From Pseudomonadota bacterium (lineage in GTDB: Bacteria; Desulfobacterota; Syntrophia; Syntrophales; UBA5619): DNA of 10,562 nt. Every line of letters begins with the position of its first letter. Positions within the stretch are counted from its first letter, which is position 1. The translations under genes were made by a program, and so were the position numbers. The stretch covers positions 1-10,562 of the forward strand of contig JAHIMW010000105.1 in NCBI GenBank assembly GCA_018896355.1, given 5' to 3'. The notes beneath the pieces were generated by a model that worked only from the letters and a program-made list of their open reading frames with translations, searched no databases and was not told the DNA's origin. This document shows positions 1-7,074 of the stretch, in pieces.

Positions 1-8
1 AGGATTCC

Positions 9-1415
9 ATGTTCGATCTTTCCGACGACCAAATCCTCCCCCTCTCCAAGGAGCACGTTTTCTGGACGTGGTCGGCCCAGGGCCGGGTCAATCCCATTCC
101 GGTGAAGAGGGCCCGAAACGTTTATTTCTGGGATATATGGGGCAAGCGCTACCTCGACTTCAACTCGATGACCATGTGCGTCAATATCGGCCACGGCGAT
201 GAGCGCGTGATCGAGGCGATGGCGAGGCAGGCGCGGGAATTGCCGTACGCCGCACCCGGAATGACCACCAGGGTGCGGGCGCTCGCGGCGAGGCTGCTGG
301 CGGAGATCTCCCCCGGCGGCGCTCTGACAAAAGTCCTGTTCACCCTGGGCGGGGCGGACGCCAACGAGAACGCCGTCCGACTGGCGAGGGGATGCACGGA
401 CCGATTCAAGATCCTGAGCCGCTACCGCTCCTATCACGGCGCGACGGCCGGCGCGATGGCGCTCACCGGCGACCCGCGCCGCACGGCCTGGGAGCCGGGA
501 CTGATGCCGGGCGTCGTCCACTTCCTCGACCCTTATCGCTATCGTTCCACCTTCCACCGCTCCAACCCGGAGATTTCCGAGGAGGAGTTCTGCCGTGATT
601 ATCTCAATCACCTCGAAGAGATCATCCGGTACGAGGGAGCGGAGACGATTGCGGCGATCCTTATGGAATCGGTCACCGGCACGAACGGCCTCATCATCCC
701 GCCGGAGGGATATATGCAGGGGGTGAGGGCGCTGTGCGACAAATACGGGATAGTGATGATTGTCGACGAGGTGATGAGCGGCTTCGGACGCACGGGCCGG
801 TGGTTTGGCGTGGACCACTGGTCGGTCATCCCCGACATCGTGACGATGGCCAAAGGGCTGACTTCGGCCTACGCCCCGCTGGGTGCGGTGGCGATGAAGC
901 CCCGGATCGCCGAGGCATTCAACGAGAGCGCCTTCCGGTCGGGCCTGACCTACACCTCCCATCCGGTCTCGCTGGCGGCCGCGGTGGCGAATATCAACGT
1001 GATCCGGGAGGATAAACTGGTCGAGCGGGCGGCCGCCATGGACCCGGTGCTGAAACGCCTGTTGAACGACCTGAGCGACAGGCATCCTTCGGTCGGCGAC
1101 GTCCGCTCCATCGGTCTGTTCGGGATGATCGAGCTGGTTAAAAATCGCCGGACAAAAGAACCGATGGCCCCGTTTGATAAGACCTCCGCTGAAATGAACG
1201 CATTTCTCTCTCATTGCCTCGACCGCGGCCTGTTCCTGTACACGCACTGGCATACGGTGCTGATCATCCCGCCGCTGGTAATCAGCGAGGAGCAGCTGCA
1301 GGAGGGGTTCGCCGTCCTGGATGAGGCGCTCGATATCACCGACAGGGCCGTCAGCCGGCAAGAAGCCGTCGGAACCGTCCTCAGCAGTCCCAATAACTTG
1401 ATGCAACGGATTTAA
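9..1415 (+). CDS. Class III PLP-dependent aminotransferase (taurine/omega-amino acid type)
   Basis: A 468-residue cytosolic fold-type I, class III aminotransferase. It should move an amino group from an omega-amino or similar substrate to a keto acid such as 2-oxoglutarate or pyruvate through pyridoxal phosphate. Visible motifs in order: an N-terminal substrate region (FWTWSAQ near 18-24), the GxxxxNE cofactor segment GGADANEN at 114-121, YHGATAG at 142-148, the cofactor-binding aspartate D253 in IVDEVMSGFGRTG, and the Schiff-base lysine K282 in MAKGLTS. Length is normal for the family, so the gene looks complete and active. The ATG at 9 has AGGA at 1-4, the first bases of the window. From memory the overall pattern is closest to proteins annotated as taurine--2-oxoglutarate transaminase, but the substrate cannot be read from sequence. 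The next gene lies about 200 bases downstream on the same strand and is an amino acid dehydrogenase-like enzyme, which fits amino acid catabolism. Family certain; substrate unsure. Confidence 0.93.
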   Translation: MFDLSDDQILPLSKEHVFWTWSAQGRVNPIPVKRARNVYFWDIWGKRYLDFNSMTMCVNIGHGDERVIEAMARQARELPYAAPGMTTRVRALAARLLAEISPGGALTKVLFTLGGADANENAVRLARGCTDRFKILSRYRSYHGATAGAMALTGDPRRTAWEPGLMPGVVHFLDPYRYRSTFHRSNPEISEEEFCRDYLNHLEEIIRYEGAETIAAILMESVTGTNGLIIPPEGYMQGVRALCDKYGIVMIVDEVMSGFGRTGRWFGVDHWSVIPDIVTMAKGLTSAYAPLGAVAMKPRIAEAFNESAFRSGLTYTSHPVSLAAAVANINVIREDKLVERAAAMDPVLKRLLNDLSDRHPSVGDVRSIGLFGMIELVKNRRTKEPMAPFDKTSAEMNAFLSHCLDRGLFLYTHWHTVLIIPPLVISEEQLQEGFAVLDEALDITDRAVSRQEAVGTVLSSPNNLMQRI

Positions 1416-1503
1416 CCTGACGAATTCTGGAATTGTTCCTTGCATTTCCCATTTAAGGCACTATACGATATCATATTCTATCCACCCGTGGAGATGTGGA
1501 TCT

Positions 1504-1629
1504 ATGACGCAGTTTGAGGAGATAATCAACCTGGCGGTATTCCTCCTCCAGCGTGCGAGGAAGAAACGGATACTGGGAGGTGGCAAAGCCGTCTCTAAAG
1601 TCAAATGGGAGGTGTCCAATGGAACATAG
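1504..1629 (+). CDS. Possible 41-residue small ORF before the dehydrogenase
   Basis: An ATG-started 41-residue reading frame fills much of the gap after the aminotransferase gene and ends in TAG 11 bases inside the next gene. GGAG lies at 1490-1493, ten bases before the ATG. The start (MTQFEEIINLAVFLLQ) could form an amphipathic or weakly hydrophobic helix, followed by a very basic patch (RARKKR). The overlap with the next start codon would allow translational coupling. I recognise no family. It may be chance in a GC-rich stretch; conservation would decide. Confidence 0.28.
   Translation: MTQFEEIINLAVFLLQRARKKRILGGGKAVSKVKWEVSNGT
1607..1614 (+). promoter_or_regulatory. Shine-Dalgarno site fixing the dehydrogenase start
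   Basis: GGGAGGTG lies four bases before the ATG at 1619. The same frame stays open upstream to a GTG at 1553, but that would add 22 residues unlike the family's N-terminus. The site therefore supports the start at 1619, which places the Rossmann glycine motif at residues 12-17 as expected. Confidence 0.75.
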
Positions 1630-2623
1630 AAAAATCAGAGTGATTCATTATGGCCTCGGTCCGATCGGCCTGGCCACCGCGAAACTGATCCTGACGAAAC
1701 CGGACATGGAAATCGTCGGCGCCGTCGACATCGCCAAGGAGATGGTCGGAAGGGACCTCGGCGAAATCCTGGGCCTGCAACCCCTCGGTATCCACGTCAC
1801 CGACAACGCCGAACGCCTCTTCGCCAAGGTGCAGGCCGATGTGGTGGTCCACACGACAGGCTCGCGCCTGAAGCGGATCTTCGGACAGGTGGAGGAGATC
1901 ATCGATGGCGGGAAAAACCTCGTCTCTTCGGCGGAGGAGCTTCTCTTCGCCACTCCGGAAAATGCCGAGTCCACCGCAAAGATCGACAAACTGGCCCGGG
2001 AAAAGGGCGTCACGGTGCTCGGAACGGGCGTCAACCCGGGTTTCGTGATGGACGCGCTACCCTTGACCCTCACCGGCGTCTGCGCGGAGGTCCGTGAGGT
2101 CCACGTGGAGAGGGTCGTCGACGCCGGCACCCGCCGCTACCCACTTCAGCGAAAGATCGGGGCGGGGATGACGCCGGAGCTCTTCCGCGAAAAGGTCGCC
2201 GGAAAGGCGATGGGCCACGTCGGCCTCCGGGAATCGCTCTATCTGATCGCCGACCGCCTGCACTTCGCCCTCGATGACGTCCGCGAGACCGTCGAACCGG
2301 TGATCGCCGAAAAGCCGCTGAAAACAGATTATTTCGAGCTTATGCCCGGCGACGTCGCGGGCATCCGAAACATCGGGGAGGGCTTCCGGGAAGGGAAAAA
2401 GATCGTCACGCTGGACCTGCGGATGTATATCGGGGCGGAAAATCCCCACGATACCATCCGGATCATCGGGACGCCCGACCTCACCCTGCGGATCGAAGGA
2501 GGGGTGGCCGGCGATCAGGCAACGGCCGCGATCCTCGTGAATTCCATCGCGGCCGTGATCGCCGCCGCCCCGGGACTGGTTACGGTCAAGGATCTTCCGG
2601 CCCCCTGGTGTCATCAGGCATAA
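1619..2623 (+). CDS. 2,4-diaminopentanoate dehydrogenase-like NAD(P)-dependent oxidoreductase
   Basis: A 334-residue protein of the OrD / dihydrodipicolinate-reductase-like group. The N-terminal Rossmann domain shows GLGPIG at 12-17 and an acidic residue after the second strand (D37). The middle carries GTGVNPGF at about 135-142. The C-terminal part has the GGVAGDQATAA segment at about 294-304, followed by a GLVTVKDLP-type tail, which I associate with the diaminopentanoate dehydrogenase C-terminal domain. In ornithine fermentation OrD oxidatively deaminates 2,4-diaminopentanoate to 2-amino-4-oxopentanoate. No ornithine aminomutase or thiolase (OrtA/OrtB) genes are visible here, so the true substrate may be another amino acid. 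The start at 1619 follows a good Shine-Dalgarno site. It lies 31 bases before the metallopeptidase gene and is probably cotranscribed with it. Family call is confident; reaction is inferred. Confidence 0.85.
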   Translation: MEHRKIRVIHYGLGPIGLATAKLILTKPDMEIVGAVDIAKEMVGRDLGEILGLQPLGIHVTDNAERLFAKVQADVVVHTTGSRLKRIFGQVEEIIDGGKNLVSSAEELLFATPENAESTAKIDKLAREKGVTVLGTGVNPGFVMDALPLTLTGVCAEVREVHVERVVDAGTRRYPLQRKIGAGMTPELFREKVAGKAMGHVGLRESLYLIADRLHFALDDVRETVEPVIAEKPLKTDYFELMPGDVAGIRNIGEGFREGKKIVTLDLRMYIGAENPHDTIRIIGTPDLTLRIEGGVAGDQATAAILVNSIAAVIAAAPGLVTVKDLPAPWCHQA

Positions 2624-2654
2624 GGGAAACTGCCGGGCCGGAAAGAGGAAAAAT

Positions 2655-3146
2655 ATGTTTCGCATCCATCGCCGGCTTGAACCCGGACAATACCGACTGA
2701 CGGAAGTTTTTGCCGATATCCGCACCTATGGCATTCTGCCCGCCATCTTTGCCGACGAGGAAGAGATCGATCGGATCATCGCGAACACCAAGGTGTTTGT
2801 GGTTGACCAACCCTACGAGATGTTCGTAAACAACGACGATGCCTCCATCACGATCGGCCTGACGCACCTGCGCCGCGCCTCGGACGAATTCCTCTATCTG
2901 GACATCATCCACGAGCTGTGCCATGTCAAACAACACATGCAGGGGAGGAATCTGTACGACAGAAGCAGCTCCTACGTGGACCGAGAGACCGAAATCGAGG
3001 CCTACCGGGTTACCGTACAGGAGGCCCGCCGGATCGGTTTGAACGACAAGGCCATCGCCAACTATCTTCAGGTGTCGTGGATCACGCCGGAAGAGCACAA
3101 ACGGCTTGCCAGCAAATTGGATGTGGGTGGAAACCTTGATGCGTGA
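2655..3146 (+). CDS. Small HExxH zinc metallopeptidase-like protein
   Basis: A 163-residue protein with a classic zincin motif HELCH at 86-90, placed in a helix (YLDIIHELCHVKQH). A second acidic cluster about 20-25 residues later (RETEIEAY, E111-E115) could supply the third zinc ligand, as in many short HExxH...ExEAY proteins. There is no signal peptide or membrane segment, so a cytosolic single-domain protein is expected. AGAGGA at 2644-2649 lies five bases before the ATG. It follows the dehydrogenase gene by 31 bases and ends 7 bases before the convergent M20 peptidase gene. I do not recognise a named family, and its target is unknown. It could be a true peptidase or a protein that uses the fold only for metal binding. 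Confidence 0.8.
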   Translation: MFRIHRRLEPGQYRLTEVFADIRTYGILPAIFADEEEIDRIIANTKVFVVDQPYEMFVNNDDASITIGLTHLRRASDEFLYLDIIHELCHVKQHMQGRNLYDRSSSYVDRETEIEAYRVTVQEARRIGLNDKAIANYLQVSWITPEEHKRLASKLDVGGNLDA

Positions 3147-3153
3147 AACCTGA

Positions 3154-4260
3154 CTACCGGTAAACCGCTTCGGCAAGCAGCGCCTGGATAAACCGTACGC
3201 CCGCTTCAAGCTGGGCTACGGGGATCCGTTCCTTCGGCGAATGGGGCTCCTCGGTGCCGAGCCCCATCCCCACGCAGACCAACCCTTGCAAGTTGAAGAC
3301 GTTCGCGTCCATACCGCCGCCGGAGGTCCAGAGACGGGGCGCGATGCCCAGGGAGCGTGCCGCAAGAAAGGCGTTGGTCACAACCGGGTGGGTTTCCGGA
3401 ATGGTGAAGGTTTCAAAGGAAGCCTCCCGCCGGACAGTCAGGAGGGCGCCGGAGGAGGCCGCGGCTTCGTTGAAGGCATAGAGTACCGCCTGGACTTCCC
3501 GCTCCAGCTTCTCCAAATCGGTGCTACGGACCTCGACGGCCACATCCGCCCGATCGGGAACAATGTTCCGCGCTTTGCCCCCGCTGATGACGCCGACGTT
3601 CGAGGTGGTCTCAGCATCGATGCGGCCGGTGTGGAGACGGGCAATGGCCGAGGCGGCGGCAACGATGGCGTTGATCCCGGTATCGGGACGCCCTGCATGG
3701 GCGGCCTTTCCTTCCAGAACAAAATCGAGGTCCACCTTGGAAGGCGCCCGATTGATGATATTGCCCACTGGTCCATCCCCGTCGAGGATGTAGCCGAAGT
3801 CCGCCTTCAGATCCGCTTGCAGATATTTTGCGCCGAAGAGCCCCACCTCCTCCTGAACGGTGAACAGGATCTCGATCGGGCCGTGGGGGATCGCGTCCTC
3901 CTTCAGCCCCGACAGAGCGGCCAGGATGATCGCAATCCCCGCTTTGTCGTCCGCCCCGAGAACGGTCTCGCCGTTGCTGTAGACCACGCCGTCCCGGACC
4001 ACCGGGACCATTCCCTCCGTGGGGCCGACCGTGTCCATGTGGGCGCAGAGCAGGATGGTGGGTCCGGCGGCGCTGCCCGGAAGCCGGGCGATGATATTGC
4101 CCGTGTCGCTCCCCGAACGCGCGGCCGACTCATCCACGGTCGTCTCAACGCCCAGTTCCCGGAGCCTTTCGACCAGATATTCGGCGACCCGGCCCTCGCT
4201 GCGGGAAGGGCTGTTCAGCGAGGCCAGTGCGATAAATTCATCCAGAACGTTGATCTTCAT
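3154..4260 (-). CDS. M20-family zinc metallopeptidase (PepT/ArgE-like)
   Basis: A 368-residue cytosolic peptidase of the M20/M25/M40 group, which remove N-terminal residues from short peptides or hydrolyse N-acyl amino acids with two zinc ions. All expected metal and catalytic residues are visible: H74 and D76 in CAHMDT, bridging D104 in GADDKAG, catalytic E137 and ligand E138 in QEEVG, D160 in ILDGDG, and H340 in EEPHSPKE. The dimerisation (lid) domain lies between, at about 170-290, with the AAHAG segment at 186-190. The layout is closest to PepT-like peptidases. The ATG at 4260 has GGAG eleven bases upstream. It is the last gene of a minus-strand operon, 49 bases after the BcrB-like subunit gene. 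Its place beside a dehydratase operon suggests that the substrate may be a small peptide or conjugate feeding that pathway, but this is inference. Confidence 0.9.
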   Translation of the reverse strand: MKINVLDEFIALASLNSPSRSEGRVAEYLVERLRELGVETTVDESAARSGSDTGNIIARLPGSAAGPTILLCAHMDTVGPTEGMVPVVRDGVVYSNGETVLGADDKAGIAIILAALSGLKEDAIPHGPIEILFTVQEEVGLFGAKYLQADLKADFGYILDGDGPVGNIINRAPSKVDLDFVLEGKAAHAGRPDTGINAIVAAASAIARLHTGRIDAETTSNVGVISGGKARNIVPDRADVAVEVRSTDLEKLEREVQAVLYAFNEAAASSGALLTVRREASFETFTIPETHPVVTNAFLAARSLGIAPRLWTSGGGMDANVFNLQGLVCVGMGLGTEEPHSPKERIPVAQLEAGVRFIQALLAEAVYR

Positions 4261-4309
4261 CGTTTCATCTTCTCCAATCGCATTCCCGATTCCATCAAAC
4301 CGGGCTCTT

Positions 4310-5554
4310 TCAACCCATCGCCTGATTCTTCCCCTTCAGCACCTCGATGAAGGCGTCGATCCGGGTTTCGATCTGGCCTTCGGAGAAGCTCCGCTCGTCG
4401 ACCATGTCCGCTTCGATCATGAGTGTCGGCAGCCCCTTCTGCTCCCGGATGATCCGCTGGATGTCGTACTGCCCGAACGAGTATGGCTTGCAGCTCCGGT
4501 TGGAGTGCATCACGATGCCGTCCACGTCGTATTTGTCGGCCATCTCCATCACCTGCATGGCCATCTCGTCCACGCCGATGTTGAGGTAGATCCGGGCGTG
4601 GCACTCGGCCATCGACCCGAGAAAATCGTTTTCATCAACGTACCGGAGCGCGCCGCACCAAGCCGAGGTGTAGGTGTCCGCGACGAGGCATGCGTCATGG
4701 GAGGCAAACTTCTCGGAGAGCCACTTCGTCCGGTACCAGACGGGGAGGTTGTCCCAGAGGAGCCGGTATTTTTCGCTCGGAACGGCGCCGATCCCCTCCG
4801 CGACGCGCTCTTGCATCTCGGCGAGGAGCATCTTGTAATAATCCACGGTCTGCCCAGTCCCGCGGAGCGTCACGATCAGCGCGAGATGGAAGAAGGCGTC
4901 GAACGCGCTGATCGGCGCGGGACGGTTCATCGCCGTGTCGAGGATCTCCTGCCAGAGCCGCTGGCCCTGGACGGAAAGTTTCCCGACCTCTTTGATCCGG
5001 TCATAATCGAACCTCTTCCCGCAGACCTTCTCCAGGAAGGCGATGTACTCGCCGATCTGCCCCTTGACGTAGCGTTTCGCCTCCTCGGAATAACCCGTGT
5101 GGCAGACGGGGGTGTCGAGGATGAAGAGCGGAACCTTGAAAAACCGGGCCTGCACCTCGTACCATTTCAGGACGGTCCCGCAGATGTTGTTGCAGCAGAC
5201 GAGCATGTCGGGCCGCGGGAGGCCGCCGATCGGCCCGCCGTTCACCGGCGCGCAGGCGATATCGGCGCGGGCATAGGAGCAGAGGTCGCTCGAATAACCC
5301 ATCGCCTCCGCCTTCTCACAGAGATCCGCCCCCATCTTGCTCGCCCCGACCATCGCCCCGTGGTTCTCCGGATAGACGGGAATCACGTCCATCGCGATCA
5401 GCGGCTCCACCGGACCGCCGCTGGTGATCCAGGCAACCTTCTTCCCCGTCTGCACTGCGGTTTTCGCATCGATATAGTAGGCCGTCATGATCTCTTTCAT
5501 CTTGGCGACCGTCTTGATCTTCCGCTTTTCCTTCGCTTCGTCTTTTTCCGCCAT
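4310..5554 (-). CDS. 2-hydroxyacyl-CoA dehydratase / benzoyl-CoA reductase family subunit (BcrB/HgdA-like)
   Basis: A 414-residue iron-sulfur protein of the HGD-D / BcrB family. Members form heterodimers with a second related subunit, carry [4Fe-4S] clusters and catalyse ATP-driven radical dehydration of (R)-2-hydroxyacyl-CoA or reduction of benzoyl-CoA. Conserved segments seen: AWITSGGPVEPL near 41-52, SSDLCSYARADIA with C92, VCCNNICGTVLKWYE with C120, C121 and C125, and NRSCKPYSFGQYDIQR with C355. Three of these cysteines are the likely cluster ligands. The start at 5554 is preferred because AGGAG lies six bases upstream; an ATG six codons earlier has no such site. The partner subunit gene is upstream on the same strand, separated by 175 bases holding two hairpins. 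No BadG/HgdC-type ATPase activator is in the window. I cannot tell dehydratase from aryl-CoA reductase from this sequence alone. Confidence 0.88.
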   Translation of the reverse strand: MAEKDEAKEKRKIKTVAKMKEIMTAYYIDAKTAVQTGKKVAWITSGGPVEPLIAMDVIPVYPENHGAMVGASKMGADLCEKAEAMGYSSDLCSYARADIACAPVNGGPIGGLPRPDMLVCCNNICGTVLKWYEVQARFFKVPLFILDTPVCHTGYSEEAKRYVKGQIGEYIAFLEKVCGKRFDYDRIKEVGKLSVQGQRLWQEILDTAMNRPAPISAFDAFFHLALIVTLRGTGQTVDYYKMLLAEMQERVAEGIGAVPSEKYRLLWDNLPVWYRTKWLSEKFASHDACLVADTYTSAWCGALRYVDENDFLGSMAECHARIYLNIGVDEMAMQVMEMADKYDVDGIVMHSNRSCKPYSFGQYDIQRIIREQKGLPTLMIEADMVDERSFSEGQIETRIDAFIEVLKGKNQAMG

Positions 5555-5560
5555 CTTCTT

Positions 5561-5565
5561 CTCCT
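5561..5565 (-). promoter_or_regulatory. Shine-Dalgarno site deciding the BcrB-like start
   Basis: AGGAG (minus strand) lies six bases before the ATG whose first base is 5554. It sits inside the short upstream extension that would begin at 5572, so the downstream ATG is the more likely start. Confidence 0.7.
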
Positions 5566-5595
5566 GAAGCATTAACGACTTCGTAAAATGTGAAA

Positions 5596-5636
5596 TTTCC
5601 CCTCCCCTGGCGGGAGGGGATTAAGGGGAGGGGAAA
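5596..5636. repeat. GC-rich intergenic hairpin, copy A
   Basis: A 12-bp perfect stem (TTTCCCCTCCCC at 5596-5607 with GGGGAGGGGAAA at 5625-5636) encloses 17 bases. Inside it an alternative 8-bp stem pairs 5599-5606 with 5612-5619 over the loop CTGGC, so the two foldings compete. It lies in the gap between the two dehydratase subunit genes and is related to copy B in the opposite orientation. The look is that of a REP-like repeat. It may also limit readthrough or stabilise the mRNA of the first subunit gene. Confidence 0.75.
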
Positions 5637-5678
5637 AATAACGGACTGCAATGCAACCCTTTTTCACCCCCACCCTGA

Positions 5679-5701
5679 CCCTCCCCCGTCAAGGGGGAGG
5701 G
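5679..5701. repeat. GC-rich intergenic hairpin, copy B (inverted relative to copy A)
   Basis: A 9-bp perfect stem pairs CCCTCCCCC at 5679-5687 with GGGGGAGGG at 5693-5701 over the loop GTCAA. The related flank CACCCCCACCCTGA at about 5665-5678 corresponds, on the other strand, to the trailing G-rich arm of copy A. The two copies therefore face each other. The hairpin begins 29 bases after the stop codon of the upstream subunit gene (read on the minus strand). It lacks a T-run on that strand, so it is not a textbook Rho-independent terminator. Confidence 0.72.
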
Positions 5702-5729
5702 ATTTTGGGACTTATTACGGGTTCATAGC

Positions 5730-6890
5730 TCATTGGATCATCTCGACAAACGCCTCGAATCGCGTCCGGAGCTGCCCGTCGGCCGGGAGCCGGTCCTCGA
5801 CCTCCAGCAGCATGGTCGGAACCCCCGCCCGGTCCAGCGCCTCATTCAGATAGGGGTAGTCGAAGGCGTGGGGGTCGCAGAACTTCAGCAGGAAGAAGAT
5901 CACCCCCTGCGCCTGCTTCTCACGGGTAAGGCGGACGAGGTGGTCCGCCCGGTCGGTAAGGCCCCGGTGCTTCGCCGGACAGACAACCCGCGCCAGGTAC
6001 CGGTCGGCGATCGCCGTCACGGGATCGGTGTTCTCGTCGATGAGTCCGCTGAAATAGCGGGAACCGGTGCAGAGGTCGTCCCCGACGACCGCGCCGCCCG
6101 CCTCCTCGATGATCGTGTAGATGTCGGGTTGGTTGCAGACGCCGCCGGAGAGGACAATCCGCTTGGGTGCCGGGACGGAAATGGCCGTTCCTTTTTGCGC
6201 CGATCCTGCGACTGACTGCCCCGCGCTTTTTTTCTCAAGCTCCTCCGCTACCTCCTCCAGGAGCGAAGCCACCATTGTCCGGTCCATGATCATCGCGGCC
6301 CGGGTCAGGGCGTAGAGATCGCTTCCATCGAGGATCTCCGGCCGCTCGCCCTTCAGATGGTAGATCCGCATCAGCGCGGCGCGAATCCGATTTCCGATCC
6401 GTATCGCGTCCCGGAGGTCGTCGTCGGAGATCCTCACGCCCAGCTTTTCCCCCAGTTCCACACGAAACCGCTTCAGCAAATCGATCATATATTGCCGGGC
6501 GCCGTCCGTATCCAGTTTGACCGGCAGAACCACGTCGAGATGAAAACAGTCGGGGACATTCAGCCGCCAGATGTCGGAGAGACGCTGGATCGAGTCGCAG
6601 GTGTGCGGAAAGACGACACCGTCCAAAAACGCGAGACGGCCGTCGAGCACGTCCTCCAGCGCACCCCGGACCAGCGAGCAGCAGTAGGACTGGAGATGGG
6701 CCTCGGCCAGCCGGATCTTCTCCCCCGAGCCGAAGAGCCGGAAGGGGTGCGCCCCGGCGGCGAGGATGATCTCCTCCGGCGCATAGGAGCAGAAGGTCCC
6801 GACTACCTTCCTGCCGCTTTCCGCCTTGAATCTTTTCACGTAACCGTTTGGATCTTTCAGAATTTGATGGCACTCTTCGATCTGCTTCAT
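5730..6890 (-). CDS. 2-hydroxyacyl-CoA dehydratase / benzoyl-CoA reductase family subunit (BcrC/HgdB-like)
   Basis: A 386-residue partner subunit of the same superfamily as the next gene. Visible family segments are GTFCSYAPEEIILAAGAHPFR with C34, LQSYCCSLVRGALEDVL with C70 and C71, FPHTCDSIQRLSD with C98, and KFCDPHAFDYPYL with C338. These are candidate [4Fe-4S] ligands and substrate-pocket segments. A low-complexity linker rich in S, A, G, K (about 219-241) joins the two halves. The order of this smaller subunit first and the BcrB-like one second matches bcrC-bcrB in class I benzoyl-CoA reductase operons and is also common for dehydratases. The ATG at 6890 is chosen because GAGGAG lies nine bases upstream. 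An alternative TTG start at 6917, with GGAGGA about nine bases before it, would add nine residues. No activator ATPase is nearby. The exact substrate is unknown. Confidence 0.87.
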   Translation of the reverse strand: MKQIEECHQILKDPNGYVKRFKAESGRKVVGTFCSYAPEEIILAAGAHPFRLFGSGEKIRLAEAHLQSYCCSLVRGALEDVLDGRLAFLDGVVFPHTCDSIQRLSDIWRLNVPDCFHLDVVLPVKLDTDGARQYMIDLLKRFRVELGEKLGVRISDDDLRDAIRIGNRIRAALMRIYHLKGERPEILDGSDLYALTRAAMIMDRTMVASLLEEVAEELEKKSAGQSVAGSAQKGTAISVPAPKRIVLSGGVCNQPDIYTIIEEAGGAVVGDDLCTGSRYFSGLIDENTDPVTAIADRYLARVVCPAKHRGLTDRADHLVRLTREKQAQGVIFFLLKFCDPHAFDYPYLNEALDRAGVPTMLLEVEDRLPADGQLRTRFEAFVEMIQ

Positions 6891-6899
6891 CAATTTGGT

Positions 6900-6905
6900 C
6901 TCCTC
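6900..6905 (-). promoter_or_regulatory. Shine-Dalgarno site supporting the ATG start of the BcrC-like subunit
   Basis: GAGGAG (minus strand) is nine bases before the ATG at 6888-6890. A second purine-rich site, GGAGGA, stands before a TTG at 6917, so the start is not fully settled. Confidence 0.5.
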
Positions 6906-7014
6906 GTACGGAATCAAAAAATCGGGTCCTCCTGTTCTTGCGTGCTTCTCTCTCGTTCACAAATAAACAGAAGGTAATGATTGGATCTATCGAAGCTTAT
7001 CAAAAGAATTGCTT

Positions 7015-7073
7015 AGCGACCCAGTTCGCCTGCCGCGGCCGCCGGTTCGGCGCTACCCTGACGGAACACAGGG
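7015..7073. other. GC-rich palindromic patch with hairpin in an AT-richer gap
   Basis: This stretch is much richer in G and C than the bases on either side. It contains CCGCGGCCGCCGG at about 7033-7045, which includes the 8-base palindrome GCGGCCGC. Next comes a short GCCG-GTT-CGGC stem, then a 5-bp hairpin CCCTG (7056-7060) with CAGGG (7069-7073). The hairpin directly follows, on the minus strand, the stop codon of the unknown gene, but no T-run follows it. It could end transcription inefficiently, or be a scar at the junction of the metabolic and accessory regions. The rest of the gap, to 6918, shows no gene and no convincing promoter. Confidence 0.4.
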
Positions 7074-7074
7074 A

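Noticed and set aside
1440..1474. Promoter candidate (TTGCAT ... TATACG or TATCAT) before the dehydrogenase
   Set aside because: The -35 hexamer matches only about half of the consensus and the -10 choice is ambiguous; not strong enough to call.
3241..4350. A 369-residue + strand open frame opposite the M20 peptidase
   Set aside because: The minus strand carries the complete metal-ligand set of an M20 enzyme; the + frame is a shadow.
4019..5575. A 518-residue open frame on the + strand opposite the BcrB-like and M20 genes
   Set aside because: It is a product of GC-rich codon bias: it mirrors two well-conserved genes on the other strand and its protein is dominated by repeated H, D, R, P and V with no recognisable motif.
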